Source: Bacteroidota bacterium
GTDB taxonomy: Bacteria > Bacteroidota > Bacteroidia > UKL13-3
Assembly (NCBI GenBank): GCA_040388375.1
Contig: JAZKBU010000001.1
Span: forward strand, 398,996 to 462,995
DNA length: 64,000 nucleotides
Direction: 5' to 3'
Below are positions 36,661-43,939 of the stretch, in pieces. Each line of letters starts with the position of its first letter. The first letter of the stretch is position 1. The notes under the pieces were generated by a model. The model was not told the DNA's origin. It was given only the letters and a program-made list of their open reading frames with translations, and did not search any database. Position numbers and translations under genes: made by a program.

Positions 36661-37136
36661 TGGCTGGCATTTCTATCTTTGATTATTTTTATGTCCTGCT
36701 TTTTGTCCGTCAACCACAAATGAATTTCATAAAAGTCATCTCCATCAAGTCCATCGTCACTTATTTTGTCAAGATTACCATAATAAAGTCTTGCTCTATA
36801 AATCCCATTTTTAAGTTCAATTCTTTTTGCCTCTGGGAAATAGTCTGTGCAACCTGCTATTACAATTTTTCCTGAACTAATTTCTATGTCGCACTCGTTT
36901 ATTTGTACAATTACATTTTCGTTGTCAGTCAAAAATGGTGGTTCAATGTCAAATGTTTTAATTGTTACCGGAACATACATATTCCTTACTGTTCCAACAC
37001 CTATTGTTCCGTCCGCTGTCGCTAAAAGTTGTTCAACTGCTTCTGTTGTCCACTTGTCGCCCAAATCACCATCTACTTTTTCGTCTTGAATATAGAACTG
37101 AAAGTAGTCTGCAAAAAGTTCTAATTTAATTTCCAT
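36657..37136 (-). CDS. ComJ/Nin-like protein, cassette gene
   Basis: 159 residues from MEIKLELFADY (37136); an upstream Met at 37220 lies in the repeated leader and is less likely. The segment 'KWTTEAVEQLLATADGTIGVGTVRN' (split) resembles the 'W(T)DEAIE...AADGAISFEAQRN' region of Bacillus ComJ (Nin), inhibitor of the competence nuclease NucA. The rest is beta-rich with acidic stretches (DDGLDGDDFYEIHLWL). The match is from memory of the family and moderate. A nuclease-inhibitor or immunity role would fit a cassette gene, but no partner nuclease is seen. The stop codon is inside the attC-like core. Confidence 0.6.
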   Translation of the reverse strand: MEIKLELFADYFQFYIQDEKVDGDLGDKWTTEAVEQLLATADGTIGVGTVRNMYVPVTIKTFDIEPPFLTDNENVIVQINECDIEISSGKIVIAGCTDYFPEAKRIELKNGIYRARLYYGNLDKISDDGLDGDDFYEIHLWLTDKKQDIKIIKDRNASH

Positions 37137-37176
37137 GTTCACTGTCTTATGGTTGTCTTGTATGCTTGCCACTAAC

Positions 37177-37284
37177 TTATATATATGTGCCATAACCAAG
37201 TGCACGTAATTATATTGCAATGTATTACTATTTTATAAATCATCCATGTACTCTTTGCCCTTGTTGTTGTTCTTCACCAACAAG
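37177..37284. repeat. Leader block, copy 3
   Basis: From the GTTAGTG core (minus strand, ending 37176) through ATATTGCAATGTATTACTAT and ATAAATCATCCATGTACTC to the hairpin at 37260-37284. It matches copy 2 apart from the missing 44-base insert. Beyond the hairpin the copies part, and the sequence continues into hairpin cluster C. Confidence 0.88.
37260..37284. repeat. CTTGTTGGTG hairpin, copy 4
   Basis: CTTGTTGTTGTTCTTCACCAACAAG; one stem position is altered. The 79 bases 37260-37338 match the reverse complement of 43620-43698 with about six differences. Confidence 0.9.
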
Positions 37285-37323
37285 TTTATCGCTACTAGTC
37301 TTTTTGTGTTACCATCTTTGGTA

Positions 37324-37390
37324 GACTCCGAAGGAGTCAAATCTGAATAAAAAATACAACCCACCAGACACCCGACCCCGAAAGGGGTCG
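37324..37390. repeat. Cluster C of GAA-loop hairpins
   Basis: GACTCCGAAGGAGTC (37324-37338) and CGACCCCGAAAGGGGTCG (37373-37390; loop GAAA). The gap 37137-37471 holds leader block copy 3 and this cluster; no gene is supported there. Confidence 0.9.
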
Positions 37391-37471
37391 AATAAAGCCA
37401 TAGCGTATTTACCACCCTATTATTTTGTCTTTGTTTTTTTTATTTACTTTGGGCAAAAGTTTTAACAACCT

Positions 37472-37951
37472 ATGACCCCAAGCATCACCACAATAACAGC
37501 AAAAAAACTGGTAGGCACATCCGTTACCATGTCGTTTGCCAATAACAAAACAGGGCTTTTATGGCAAACATTTATGCCCAAGAGAAATGCAATACAGCAT
37601 ACTAACAACAACGATTTATACTCCCTGCAACTATACCCAAGCTCCATTATTGAAAATGGATTTAGCTTTGATACCCAATTTGAAAAATTGGCATTGAAAG
37701 AAGTAAGCAGCTTTGACAATATACCTGAAGGCATGCAACCGTTTGTTTTACCCGCTGGCTTGTATGCTGTTTTTCATTATAAAGGACTATCAACCGACAC
37801 TACCATATTTGATTTTATATTTAAAACCTGGTTACCACAGTCAGGTTATGTATTAGACAACAGGCCACATTTTGAAATACTGGGTGCTTTATACAAAAAC
37901 AATGACCCTGCCTCGGAAGAAGATATTTATATACCCATCAAACTAAAATAG
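37472..37951 (+). CDS. GyrI-like small-molecule-binding (AraC effector-binding) protein
   Basis: 159 residues with no DNA-binding domain. It opens 'ITAKKLVGTSVTMSFANNKTGLLWQTFMP' and ends 'PHFEILGALYKNNDPASEEDIYIPIK', the GyrI/AraC_E_bind fold used to sense or sequester small molecules, with the conserved C-terminal Glu. It is 5 bases upstream of the zinc-ribbon/alphaCTD-like gene, so the two are probably one operon. Ligand unknown. Confidence 0.85.
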   Translation: MTPSITTITAKKLVGTSVTMSFANNKTGLLWQTFMPKRNAIQHTNNNDLYSLQLYPSSIIENGFSFDTQFEKLALKEVSSFDNIPEGMQPFVLPAGLYAVFHYKGLSTDTTIFDFIFKTWLPQSGYVLDNRPHFEILGALYKNNDPASEEDIYIPIKLK

Positions 37952-37956
37952 TCAAT

Positions 37957-38250
37957 ATGCCAACTGCTCCTAAAACAGCCCGGACATGCAGTCGCGGGCA
38001 CGTATATTATAAAAGCAGCGATTGTCCTACCTGCCCCATTTGCGAAAAAGAGAATAAACCGGAAAGTAGTTTCCTGGCTTTACTATCGGCACCCGCACGC
38101 AGAGCACTGCAACAAAAAGGCATTGATAGTTTAGCCCTGTTAGCTACTTATACCGAGGCCGATATTTTACAGCTGCATGGTGTAGGCAAAACTACTTTAC
38201 CTGTATTGCGCAAGGTTTTACTAGCCGAAGGCTTACATTTTAAAGGATAA
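37957..38250 (+). CDS. Small zinc-ribbon protein with RNA polymerase alpha-CTD-like domain
   Basis: 97 residues. The N-terminal part has 'CSRGHVYYKSSDCPTCPICEKE', with four cysteines and a His suited to a zinc ribbon (about 11-32). The C-terminal part, 'LLSAPARRALQQKGIDSLALLATYTEADILQLHGVGKTTLPVLRKVL' (about 42-88, split), has the helix-hairpin-helix of the alpha-subunit C-terminal domain. It might bind DNA or RNA polymerase; this is inferred from the fold. It sits 5 bases after the GyrI-like gene, a neighbour that suggests joint regulation. Confidence 0.8.
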   Translation: MPTAPKTARTCSRGHVYYKSSDCPTCPICEKENKPESSFLALLSAPARRALQQKGIDSLALLATYTEADILQLHGVGKTTLPVLRKVLLAEGLHFKG

Positions 38251-38254
38251 AAAA

Positions 38255-38965
38255 TTATTCATCACCTCTCTGACCTTTAGGTACAGTATTATTACACTGT
38301 TTGCTCAATGCATCCATTTGTTTCATTAATTCCAAATACTCCGTTTTTTTTAAGGTTATATAAAAAGCCTCCGTAGTATGTATTAATTCCTCAAATACGG
38401 GCACGGCTTCTGCCCGTAAAGTCAATATATTTTTTTTAGGTTGTTGGGCTATATCTGCATTGCGCAACAAAAACAGTTCGTTAAAACCTATGTTGGCTTC
38501 CTTTAGCTCCGCCACCCACTCCGTAGCATGCAGTAAAGTTATAGCGGCCTGCATAGGCACATGGGTTTCGCAGTCGTTTACAATGCTGCTAATAACTTGT
38601 GTTTCGACTAAATAATTCATTTTGGCTATGCGGCTGCCAAACCTGTCCATACGCTCCAGTATTAATTGACTCGCTTCCCGGTAAGTGGCATTATAATGTG
38701 TTTCATAGCTCTCCACCAGTTTGCGTATGCCTACTATAGCCGCATCGCGCCTGGCATCCAAACTTTCAATATCATTGGTTGCTTTGTTTCTTTTATCTAC
38801 CATAAAAACCGTATCCATATCGGCTATACAGTTTTCCAGCGCCACTACCAATGGCTCCAGTTGCAAAGCGCTTATATCGTATGCACGGTAGATGGCTACC
38901 GTATCAATATAATACTGCATCAATACTTTGTTGCGGTAATCTTTTAGTTTGGGTACAGTTTTCAT
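38255..38965 (-). CDS. DUF6261-like helical protein
   Basis: 236 residues, all-helical, no signal or membrane segment. The pattern 'RRDAAIVGIRKLVESYETHYN' and 'REASQLILERMDRFG' followed by 'LHATEWVAELKEANIGFNELFLLRN' recalls DUF6261, a Bacteroidota family of unknown function that often exists in several copies per genome. It is convergent with the preceding gene, 4 bases apart, and its upstream flank carries a cluster of GC-rich hairpins. Confidence 0.7.
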   Translation of the reverse strand: MKTVPKLKDYRNKVLMQYYIDTVAIYRAYDISALQLEPLVVALENCIADMDTVFMVDKRNKATNDIESLDARRDAAIVGIRKLVESYETHYNATYREASQLILERMDRFGSRIAKMNYLVETQVISSIVNDCETHVPMQAAITLLHATEWVAELKEANIGFNELFLLRNADIAQQPKKNILTLRAEAVPVFEELIHTTEAFYITLKKTEYLELMKQMDALSKQCNNTVPKGQRGDE

Positions 38966-39096
38966 AGCTAAGCTCCTTTACAGTTTGGCTACTACATAAA
39001 AGCAAAAAGAAAGAAAAACGTATGTGTTTTTGCCTCTTTTTTTTGTAAAAACATGCTGCCTACGTTAGCGGGAACTAAAATAAATGAATGTAAAGC

Positions 39097-39275
39097 TTGC
39101 TCCCCCGGGGAGGAGCAAAAACCTTGCGCGGTAAAGGCTGCTCCGCTGCGGAGCAACACTTCCCACCAAAAAGAAAAGCTGCTCCCCTGCGGAGCAACAA
39201 AAAATTCCTGCGGTAAAACGTGCTCCGCAGCGGAGCACACTTTAGCGCGTGTTTTAAAAGCCGCTCCGTTGGGGA
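39097..39275. repeat. Cluster of TGCTCCG...CGGAGCA palindromes
   Basis: Five palindromes in 180 bases: TTGCTCC...GGAGCAA (39097-39118), TGCTCCGCTGCGGAGCA (39139-39155), TGCTCCCCTGCGGAGCA (39180-39196), GTGCTCCGCAGCGGAGCAC (39220-39238) and a weaker CTCCGTTGGGGAG (39264-39275). GCGGTAAA precedes two of them and CACTT follows those two, so the unit is longer than the hairpin. The region 38966-39667 otherwise shows no supported gene; open frames across the cluster in three phases are products of the repeat. Confidence 0.85.
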
Positions 39276-39667
39276 GAAACAAAAACGGACAAGAAAAACA
39301 TTTACTGACAAAATAACAATTAACTATAAATAAAGTGAAATCTTCACGATTAACGTAGTATAATCAACCCTCTTGAACACAATTTCCCAAAACTATAAAG
39401 CACAATTTAAAGCCACAAAAAAGGCAATAATGTATAATTTTTAAAGTAAACACTGAGGATGAACTGCGTCACCCAATGTTTTCAATACTTGTCATATATA
39501 ACTTTTTAAATATTGATGTAGAAAATCCATATTTAATATTATTAAACGTAATTATTTTCAATAAAAGTTTTCATTTTACAACAACAAACACCCTTACATG
39601 CATCTGACAAACAAATACTTACAAAAAATATGGCATGATATTAGTGGATTCCGTATAAAAAAATTAT

Positions 39668-40153
39668 ATGATAGAAAAAGAAATAAATGAAGAGCAATTG
39701 AAACTTCTTGAGTATTTAAAAGAGTTTTACCCATCAAAAGAAATTGATATTACAAATTTCTTTAAAAAAGCAAGAGCTAAATATAATGTTAGCGATCAGT
39801 ATTTATATTATAATGTTTATGCTCAAATAGAAAATAGATTCATAGATTTTCATGTTGATTCAATAAAATTGAATTTTTCAGCTGATGTCTTCCCTGTTCA
39901 TGCTACACTTAAGCAAGAAGGATATGAATATTTAAATTCTATACCTGTTTCAAAACAAAATAAAAGAACTGCATTCTGGTACTATCCCTTACTAATTCTT
40001 TCTTTATTTGGAAACTTCAAAACATTTGTTCTTGATCCAAATCAGAGCCCAAAACCCATCATTATTGAACAAAAACTGCAAGAAATAGATAGTTTGATTA
40101 AAACTATTCAATCAAATATGCCGACCATATATAATAACATTTCTAAAAATTAA
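39668..40153 (+). CDS. Unknown AT-rich gene with one membrane segment
   Basis: 161 residues, not recognised. Residues 1-95 are Lys/Glu-rich and could form a winged-helix-like domain ('EEQLKLLEYLKEFYPSKEIDI...HATLKQEGYEYLNSI'). Residues about 104-120 (FWYYPLLILSLFGNFKTF) could span a membrane, and a short coiled tail follows (LQEIDSLIKTIQSN). Codon use is strikingly AT-rich compared with the genes on either side. It is 54 bases upstream of another unknown AT-rich gene on the same strand; the two look like one acquired unit. Confidence 0.7.
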   Translation: MIEKEINEEQLKLLEYLKEFYPSKEIDITNFFKKARAKYNVSDQYLYYNVYAQIENRFIDFHVDSIKLNFSADVFPVHATLKQEGYEYLNSIPVSKQNKRTAFWYYPLLILSLFGNFKTFVLDPNQSPKPIIIEQKLQEIDSLIKTIQSNMPTIYNNISKN

Positions 40154-40207
40154 ACTTATTGATACTTATAATTAACAATCATAACAAAATATCAAACAAT
40201 AAATATA

Positions 40208-40804
40208 ATGACAGATATAATTACAAAAACCAAAACATCAATTGAACTTCCAACTTTTAATGGGGGTTTTAATCAAAAAAACTTAAAGGAACATATAAAT
40301 AATTTAAAACCAGATGTGCTTAAAGATGAGGCTGCATTAGCAGAACAATTAACTATTATAATAGACAAGTTTCACTTGGAACAAGTTCATTTCTCGGAGT
40401 GTGAAGTATTAGGTCATGAATATCTATGGAATGAAAAAGGCGAATTCACTTTTAATGTTAGAATTAATTTCAAAGGGTCTATTGAATTATTTCAATACTA
40501 TGATGACAAACTAAGAAAAGAAAAAATAAGTAAAAATCCTCATGGAAAAGAACCTAACAATCTTAAAATATACCAACCAGATGATAATAAAACAATTATT
40601 TTTAACTTTAAAATAGACTCCTTAAATAATAACCTTGACTTAAATAGAAAAATTGAAGATACCTTATTTTATACTAAGGAATTGATTAATGCAAATAACC
40701 AAAAAGTAGAGGACTATAATAAAGAAATCTCCTATCAAATTAAATTAATGCTCTATGATTATCAAAAAATCATACTCAGGTTATATAATATGACTACCGA
40801 TTAA
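40208..40804 (+). CDS. Unknown AT-rich gene, soluble
   Basis: 198 residues, not recognised; no signal or membrane segment. N-terminal 60 residues look helical, the middle ('FTFNVRINFKGSIELFQYYDD', 'KTIIFNFKIDSL') beta-rich, and the C-terminal 60 ('NRKIEDTLFYTKELINANNQKVEDYNKEI', split) a long helix or coiled coil. It shares the AT-rich base use of the preceding gene. A role in defence or stress is possible but has no sequence support. Confidence 0.7.
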   Translation: MTDIITKTKTSIELPTFNGGFNQKNLKEHINNLKPDVLKDEAALAEQLTIIIDKFHLEQVHFSECEVLGHEYLWNEKGEFTFNVRINFKGSIELFQYYDDKLRKEKISKNPHGKEPNNLKIYQPDDNKTIIFNFKIDSLNNNLDLNRKIEDTLFYTKELINANNQKVEDYNKEISYQIKLMLYDYQKIILRLYNMTTD

Positions 40805-40861
40805 AATAGTTCGAATAAATTTTACAAATCTACTTCTATATTGCCTCCTCAATATAGATAC

Positions 40862-41326
40862 ATGAAAGAATTACTATTAAAACAAATACAATTTGAACAT
40901 TGGGCCAATACTACTTTGCTGGCTTCTATGAAAACCGCCAATCCATTAGATGCAAGAGCCCTCTTTTTGTTTTCGCATATTTTATCGGCCAGTAATATGT
41001 GGTTAAGCAGGGTTAATGGCACACCTATTACTACTGCCCTGTTCCAGGAAAGAGATTTAGCCGAATGTGAAGCTTTGATACACGAAAACACCAAAAACTG
41101 GATTGAGTTCATCAATAAAACGGATGAAGCTGAATTCAAAAAAATACTGGAGTTTATTTTACCTGTTGACGGAAGCCAAAGACGTATCCGTGTGCAGGAT
41201 GGTATTTTGCATGTGGTGCACCACTCCTCATACCACCGTGGCCAGATTGTTACCAAACTAAAAGGTACGGTAGAAACCCTGCCACTGGTTACCTATATTA
41301 TTTATGCTATTGAAAACCTTGATTAA
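40862..41326 (+). CDS. DinB-like damage-inducible family protein
   Basis: About 154 residues from MKELLLKQIQFEHW. The four-helix DinB fold is shown by 'QFEHWANTTLLASM', 'LFSHILSASNMWLSRV' and the metal-binding 'VVHHSSYHRGQIVTKL' near residue 125. Such proteins are thiol-dependent transferase-like and bind a divalent metal with three His. It opens a same-strand series of stress-type genes (VOC, DGPF protein, ECF sigma factor). Confidence 0.88.
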   Translation: MKELLLKQIQFEHWANTTLLASMKTANPLDARALFLFSHILSASNMWLSRVNGTPITTALFQERDLAECEALIHENTKNWIEFINKTDEAEFKKILEFILPVDGSQRRIRVQDGILHVVHHSSYHRGQIVTKLKGTVETLPLVTYIIYAIENLD

Positions 41327-41473
41327 ATAGCGCACAACCAAAATTTAACTGTTTAATAATTAAAGTATTTGGGCGTTGGAAAAATATTTTTTTATCTTGT
41401 TGTCCGGTTTTAAAAAGTCAATCGTCATTAGGGTACAAATTCAATAAATTTTTACAACTTAAAAACAACAATT

Positions 41474-41857
41474 ATGACACCAGAAGTTAATGCAATTAAT
41501 TGGTTTGAAATATCGGTAAGCGATATTTCACGCGCCAAAAAGTTTTACGAAACTATTTTTGGTATTGAAATGCCTGTACAGGAAATGATGGGTATGCAAA
41601 TGGCCTTTTTTCCCGGTGAAAACGGGAACGGAAAAGTGGGCGGAGCCCTGGTACAAAGCAATTCGCATAAGCCTAGCATGGATGGCGCTAAAATATATTT
41701 AAATGGGAACCCCGATTTGGATAATGCTTTAAGCAAAGTAGCAACAGCAGGCGGTAAGGTAGTAATGCCTAAAACACATATTGCCGATGATATAGGCCAT
41801 ATGGCATTTTTTATTGACAGTGAAGGAAACAACGTAGCTTTACATTCTAACAATTAA
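41474..41857 (+). CDS. VOC superfamily (glyoxalase-like) protein
   Basis: 127 residues with the paired beta-alpha-beta-beta-beta modules of the vicinal oxygen chelate fold: 'INWFEISVSDISRAKKFYETIFGIEM' (split) and 'GHMAFFIDSEGNNVALHSN'. A Glu and His near the ends could bind metal. Substrate unknown. It is 12 bases before a DGPF/YCII-related gene and part of the ECF sigma cluster. Confidence 0.88.
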   Translation: MTPEVNAINWFEISVSDISRAKKFYETIFGIEMPVQEMMGMQMAFFPGENGNGKVGGALVQSNSHKPSMDGAKIYLNGNPDLDNALSKVATAGGKVVMPKTHIADDIGHMAFFIDSEGNNVALHSNN

Positions 41858-41869
41858 TTAAAACCGAAG

Positions 41870-42217
41870 ATGAAAGACTTTTTATTGATTTTTAGAATGG
41901 ATGTAAATACACCACAACCGCAATTATCGCCCGATGAAATACAAGCTATGATGAAACCTTGGCAAGACTGGATGGGTAGCATAGCTGCACAAAACAAATT
42001 GGTTGACCAGGGTAATAGACTAGAGCCTAATGGCCGTGTGGTTAAACCGAATAATATAGTAACCGATGGCCCTTTTGTAGAAATAAAAGAAGCCGTAGGT
42101 GGTTATACCATTATCAAAGCAGCATCGTTTGACGAGGCGGTAGAGATTTCCAAAGGCTGCCCTATTCTGCATGTTGGCGGACACGTAGAAGTACGAGCCA
42201 TTATACCGATGGATTAA
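41870..42217 (+). CDS. YCII-related DGPF-type protein
   Basis: 115 residues with the diagnostic DGPF ('NIVTDGPFVEIKEAVGGYTII', split) and C-terminal 'GCPILHVGGHVEVRAI'. YCII-related DGPF proteins accompany ECF42-type sigma factors, and such a sigma gene follows here after a strong hairpin. It may act with or report to that sigma factor; the mechanism is not known from sequence. Confidence 0.88.
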   Translation: MKDFLLIFRMDVNTPQPQLSPDEIQAMMKPWQDWMGSIAAQNKLVDQGNRLEPNGRVVKPNNIVTDGPFVEIKEAVGGYTIIKAASFDEAVEISKGCPILHVGGHVEVRAIIPMD

Positions 42218-42232
42218 TTATTTGAAAACAAT

Positions 42233-42274
42233 AAATTGCCTGCTCGTTTTAAAACAGAGCAGGCAATTTTTTTT
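42233..42274 (+). terminator. Intrinsic terminator immediately before the sigma-factor start codon
   Basis: A perfect 13-bp stem, AAATTGCCTGCTC and GAGCAGGCAATTT, around an 11-base loop, then a T-run (TTTTTT) that ends at the ATG at 42275. It would stop transcripts from the DGPF gene. On a read-through message it would place a stable structure just upstream of the start codon. Confidence 0.85.
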
Positions 42275-43510
42275 ATGCAAACAGAAACTGATTTAATACC
42301 TCACCTGTTTAGAACAGAGTTTAGCAAGCTGGTAGCGGTACTCAGTAAGCTGTTTGGTATTGAACACATAGAAACGGCTGAAGATATAGTAAGCGAAACG
42401 TTTTTACTGGCAGCCGAAACCTGGGGACAAAAAGGCTTACCACCCAATCCTACTGCCTGGCTTTATACCGTTTCAAAAAATAAAACGCTCGATTATATTA
42501 AGCGCAACAAACTGTTTTCCGATAAAATTGCGCCCGCTTTACAATCCAGTCAGGACTTCAGCATCAGCGAAAAGGAAATTGATTTATCGCCACGAAACAT
42601 AAACGATAGTCAGCTGCAAATGATGTTTGCCATTTGCCACCCGGGCATACCTGTAGAAGCACAAATAGGTTTATCGCTTAATATTTTGTGTGGTTTTGGT
42701 GCGGAAGAAATAGCCGATGCATTTTTATCGAACAAAGAAACCATATACAAACGCTTGGCCCGTGCTAAGGAAAAACTAAGAACGGAAAAAGTAAAAATAG
42801 AGCTGCCTCCGCCAACGGAAATAAGCAACAGGCTGGATACCATTTTAACTACTTTGTATTTATTGTTTAATGAGGGCTATTACTCTTCCTCCCAAAATAC
42901 CACCTTGCGCCAGGAGTTGTGTATAGAAGCCATGCGCTTAAACCTGATGCTTATTACCAATGCCGCTACCAATATACCCGCAGCCAATGCTTTACTGGCA
43001 TTGATGTGTTTTCACTCTTCGCGCTTTGAAGCCCGCACCAACCAAAATGGCGAACTGATTTTATACGAGGAGCAGGATGAAACACTTTGGAATAAGGAAT
43101 TGATAAGCAAAGGCGAATTGTATTTAAACCAGGCATCGCAAGGCAAACAATTAACAAAATACCATTTGGAAGCGGCCATCGCTTATTGGCATACGCATAA
43201 AAAAGACAGTGCTGAAAAATGGGAAAATATTTTACAGCTTTACAATAAACTATTGATAGTAGCTTATTCGCCCATAGTGGCACTGAACCGTACCTATGCC
43301 TTGGCAAAAGCCAATGGTAAAATAGCGGCTATACAAGAAGCGGAAAAGCTAAACTTACAGCACTTGCATTTATACCATTCTTTATTGGGAAACTTATATA
43401 CCGAGGTAGATAATGCCAAAGCAAAAGCCCATTTCAACACCGCATTATCATTGGCCAAAACAACAGCGGATAAACAAGTTATTACAAAAAGTGCTGCGGC
43501 TTTGCAGTAA
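42275..43510 (+). CDS. ECF sigma factor with long C-terminal extension (ECF42-type, DUF6596)
   Basis: About 411 residues from MQTETDLIPH, starting directly after a hairpin and T-run. Sigma region 2 ('AEDIVSETFLLAAETW', 'AWLYTVSKNKTLDYIKR') and region 4 ('LSNKETIYKRLARAKEKLR') occupy the first ~180 residues. The remaining ~230 residues (starting 'LYLLFNEGYYSSSQN') match the DUF6596 and helical-repeat extension of ECF42 sigma factors. The extension can take the place of a separate anti-sigma factor in this group. A DGPF protein and VOC protein precede it. Confidence 0.9.
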   Translation: MQTETDLIPHLFRTEFSKLVAVLSKLFGIEHIETAEDIVSETFLLAAETWGQKGLPPNPTAWLYTVSKNKTLDYIKRNKLFSDKIAPALQSSQDFSISEKEIDLSPRNINDSQLQMMFAICHPGIPVEAQIGLSLNILCGFGAEEIADAFLSNKETIYKRLARAKEKLRTEKVKIELPPPTEISNRLDTILTTLYLLFNEGYYSSSQNTTLRQELCIEAMRLNLMLITNAATNIPAANALLALMCFHSSRFEARTNQNGELILYEEQDETLWNKELISKGELYLNQASQGKQLTKYHLEAAIAYWHTHKKDSAEKWENILQLYNKLLIVAYSPIVALNRTYALAKANGKIAAIQEAEKLNLQHLHLYHSLLGNLYTEVDNAKAKAHFNTALSLAKTTADKQVITKSAAALQ

Positions 43511-43567
43511 TGGTTAATGACCTTGAAGATGTCAAGTATCAATAACCATTACTGCAACATACTTATT

Positions 43568-43845
43568 CGACCCCTTCAGGGTCGTATGTTTTCGCGGTTA
43601 ACATTTTTTATTAATATTAGACTCCTTCGGAGTCTACCAAAGAAAGTAACACCAAAAGACTCGTAGCGATAAACTTGTTGGTGAAGAACACCAACAAAGG
43701 CAAAAATTGGACTCCTTCGGAGTCATTTCATACTATTGCTTGTGTTCATATAGCTGTGTTTACATGCAGGAATGAATGACCCTGAAAGGGTCAAATATAA
43801 ATAGTCAATAAAATCATGAGTTGATTCGCGACCCCGAAAGGGTCG
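43568..43845. repeat. Cluster B of GAA-loop hairpins
   Basis: Five palindromes: CGACCCCTTCAGGGTCG (43568-43584, one mismatch), GACTCCTTCGGAGTC (43620-43634), the same again (43710-43724), GACCCTGAAAGGGTC (43778-43792) and CGACCCCGAAAGGGTCG (43829-43845, one mismatch). Read in reverse complement, 43774-43845 follows cluster A 33293-33364 (shared GCGAAT.AACTC and CTATTTATATTTG spacer). The gap 43511-43939 holds only these and the copy 5 hairpin. Confidence 0.9.
43674..43698. repeat. CTTGTTGGTG hairpin, copy 5 (inverted)
   Basis: CTTGTTGGTGAAGAACACCAACAAA, the reverse orientation of copies 1-4. It lies between two GACTCC hairpins of cluster B and is part of the 79-base match to 37260-37338. Confidence 0.88.
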
Positions 43846-43939
43846 AATAGCTAGTATCAAAATCAGGTATTACAATAATAGTTTTGCTAAACAATATTTG
43901 TTTCATTTATTCGTTCAACCCTATTTACATTTAAAAAAT

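Noticed and set aside
37233-37415. A 60-codon minus-strand frame through leader block copy 3 and cluster C
   Set aside because: It consists of repeat sequence only, and equivalent frames in other copies are broken or different.
39053-39316. Overlapping frames in three phases through the TGCTCCG cluster
   Set aside because: All arise from the GC-rich palindromes; no protein pattern is shared with known genes.
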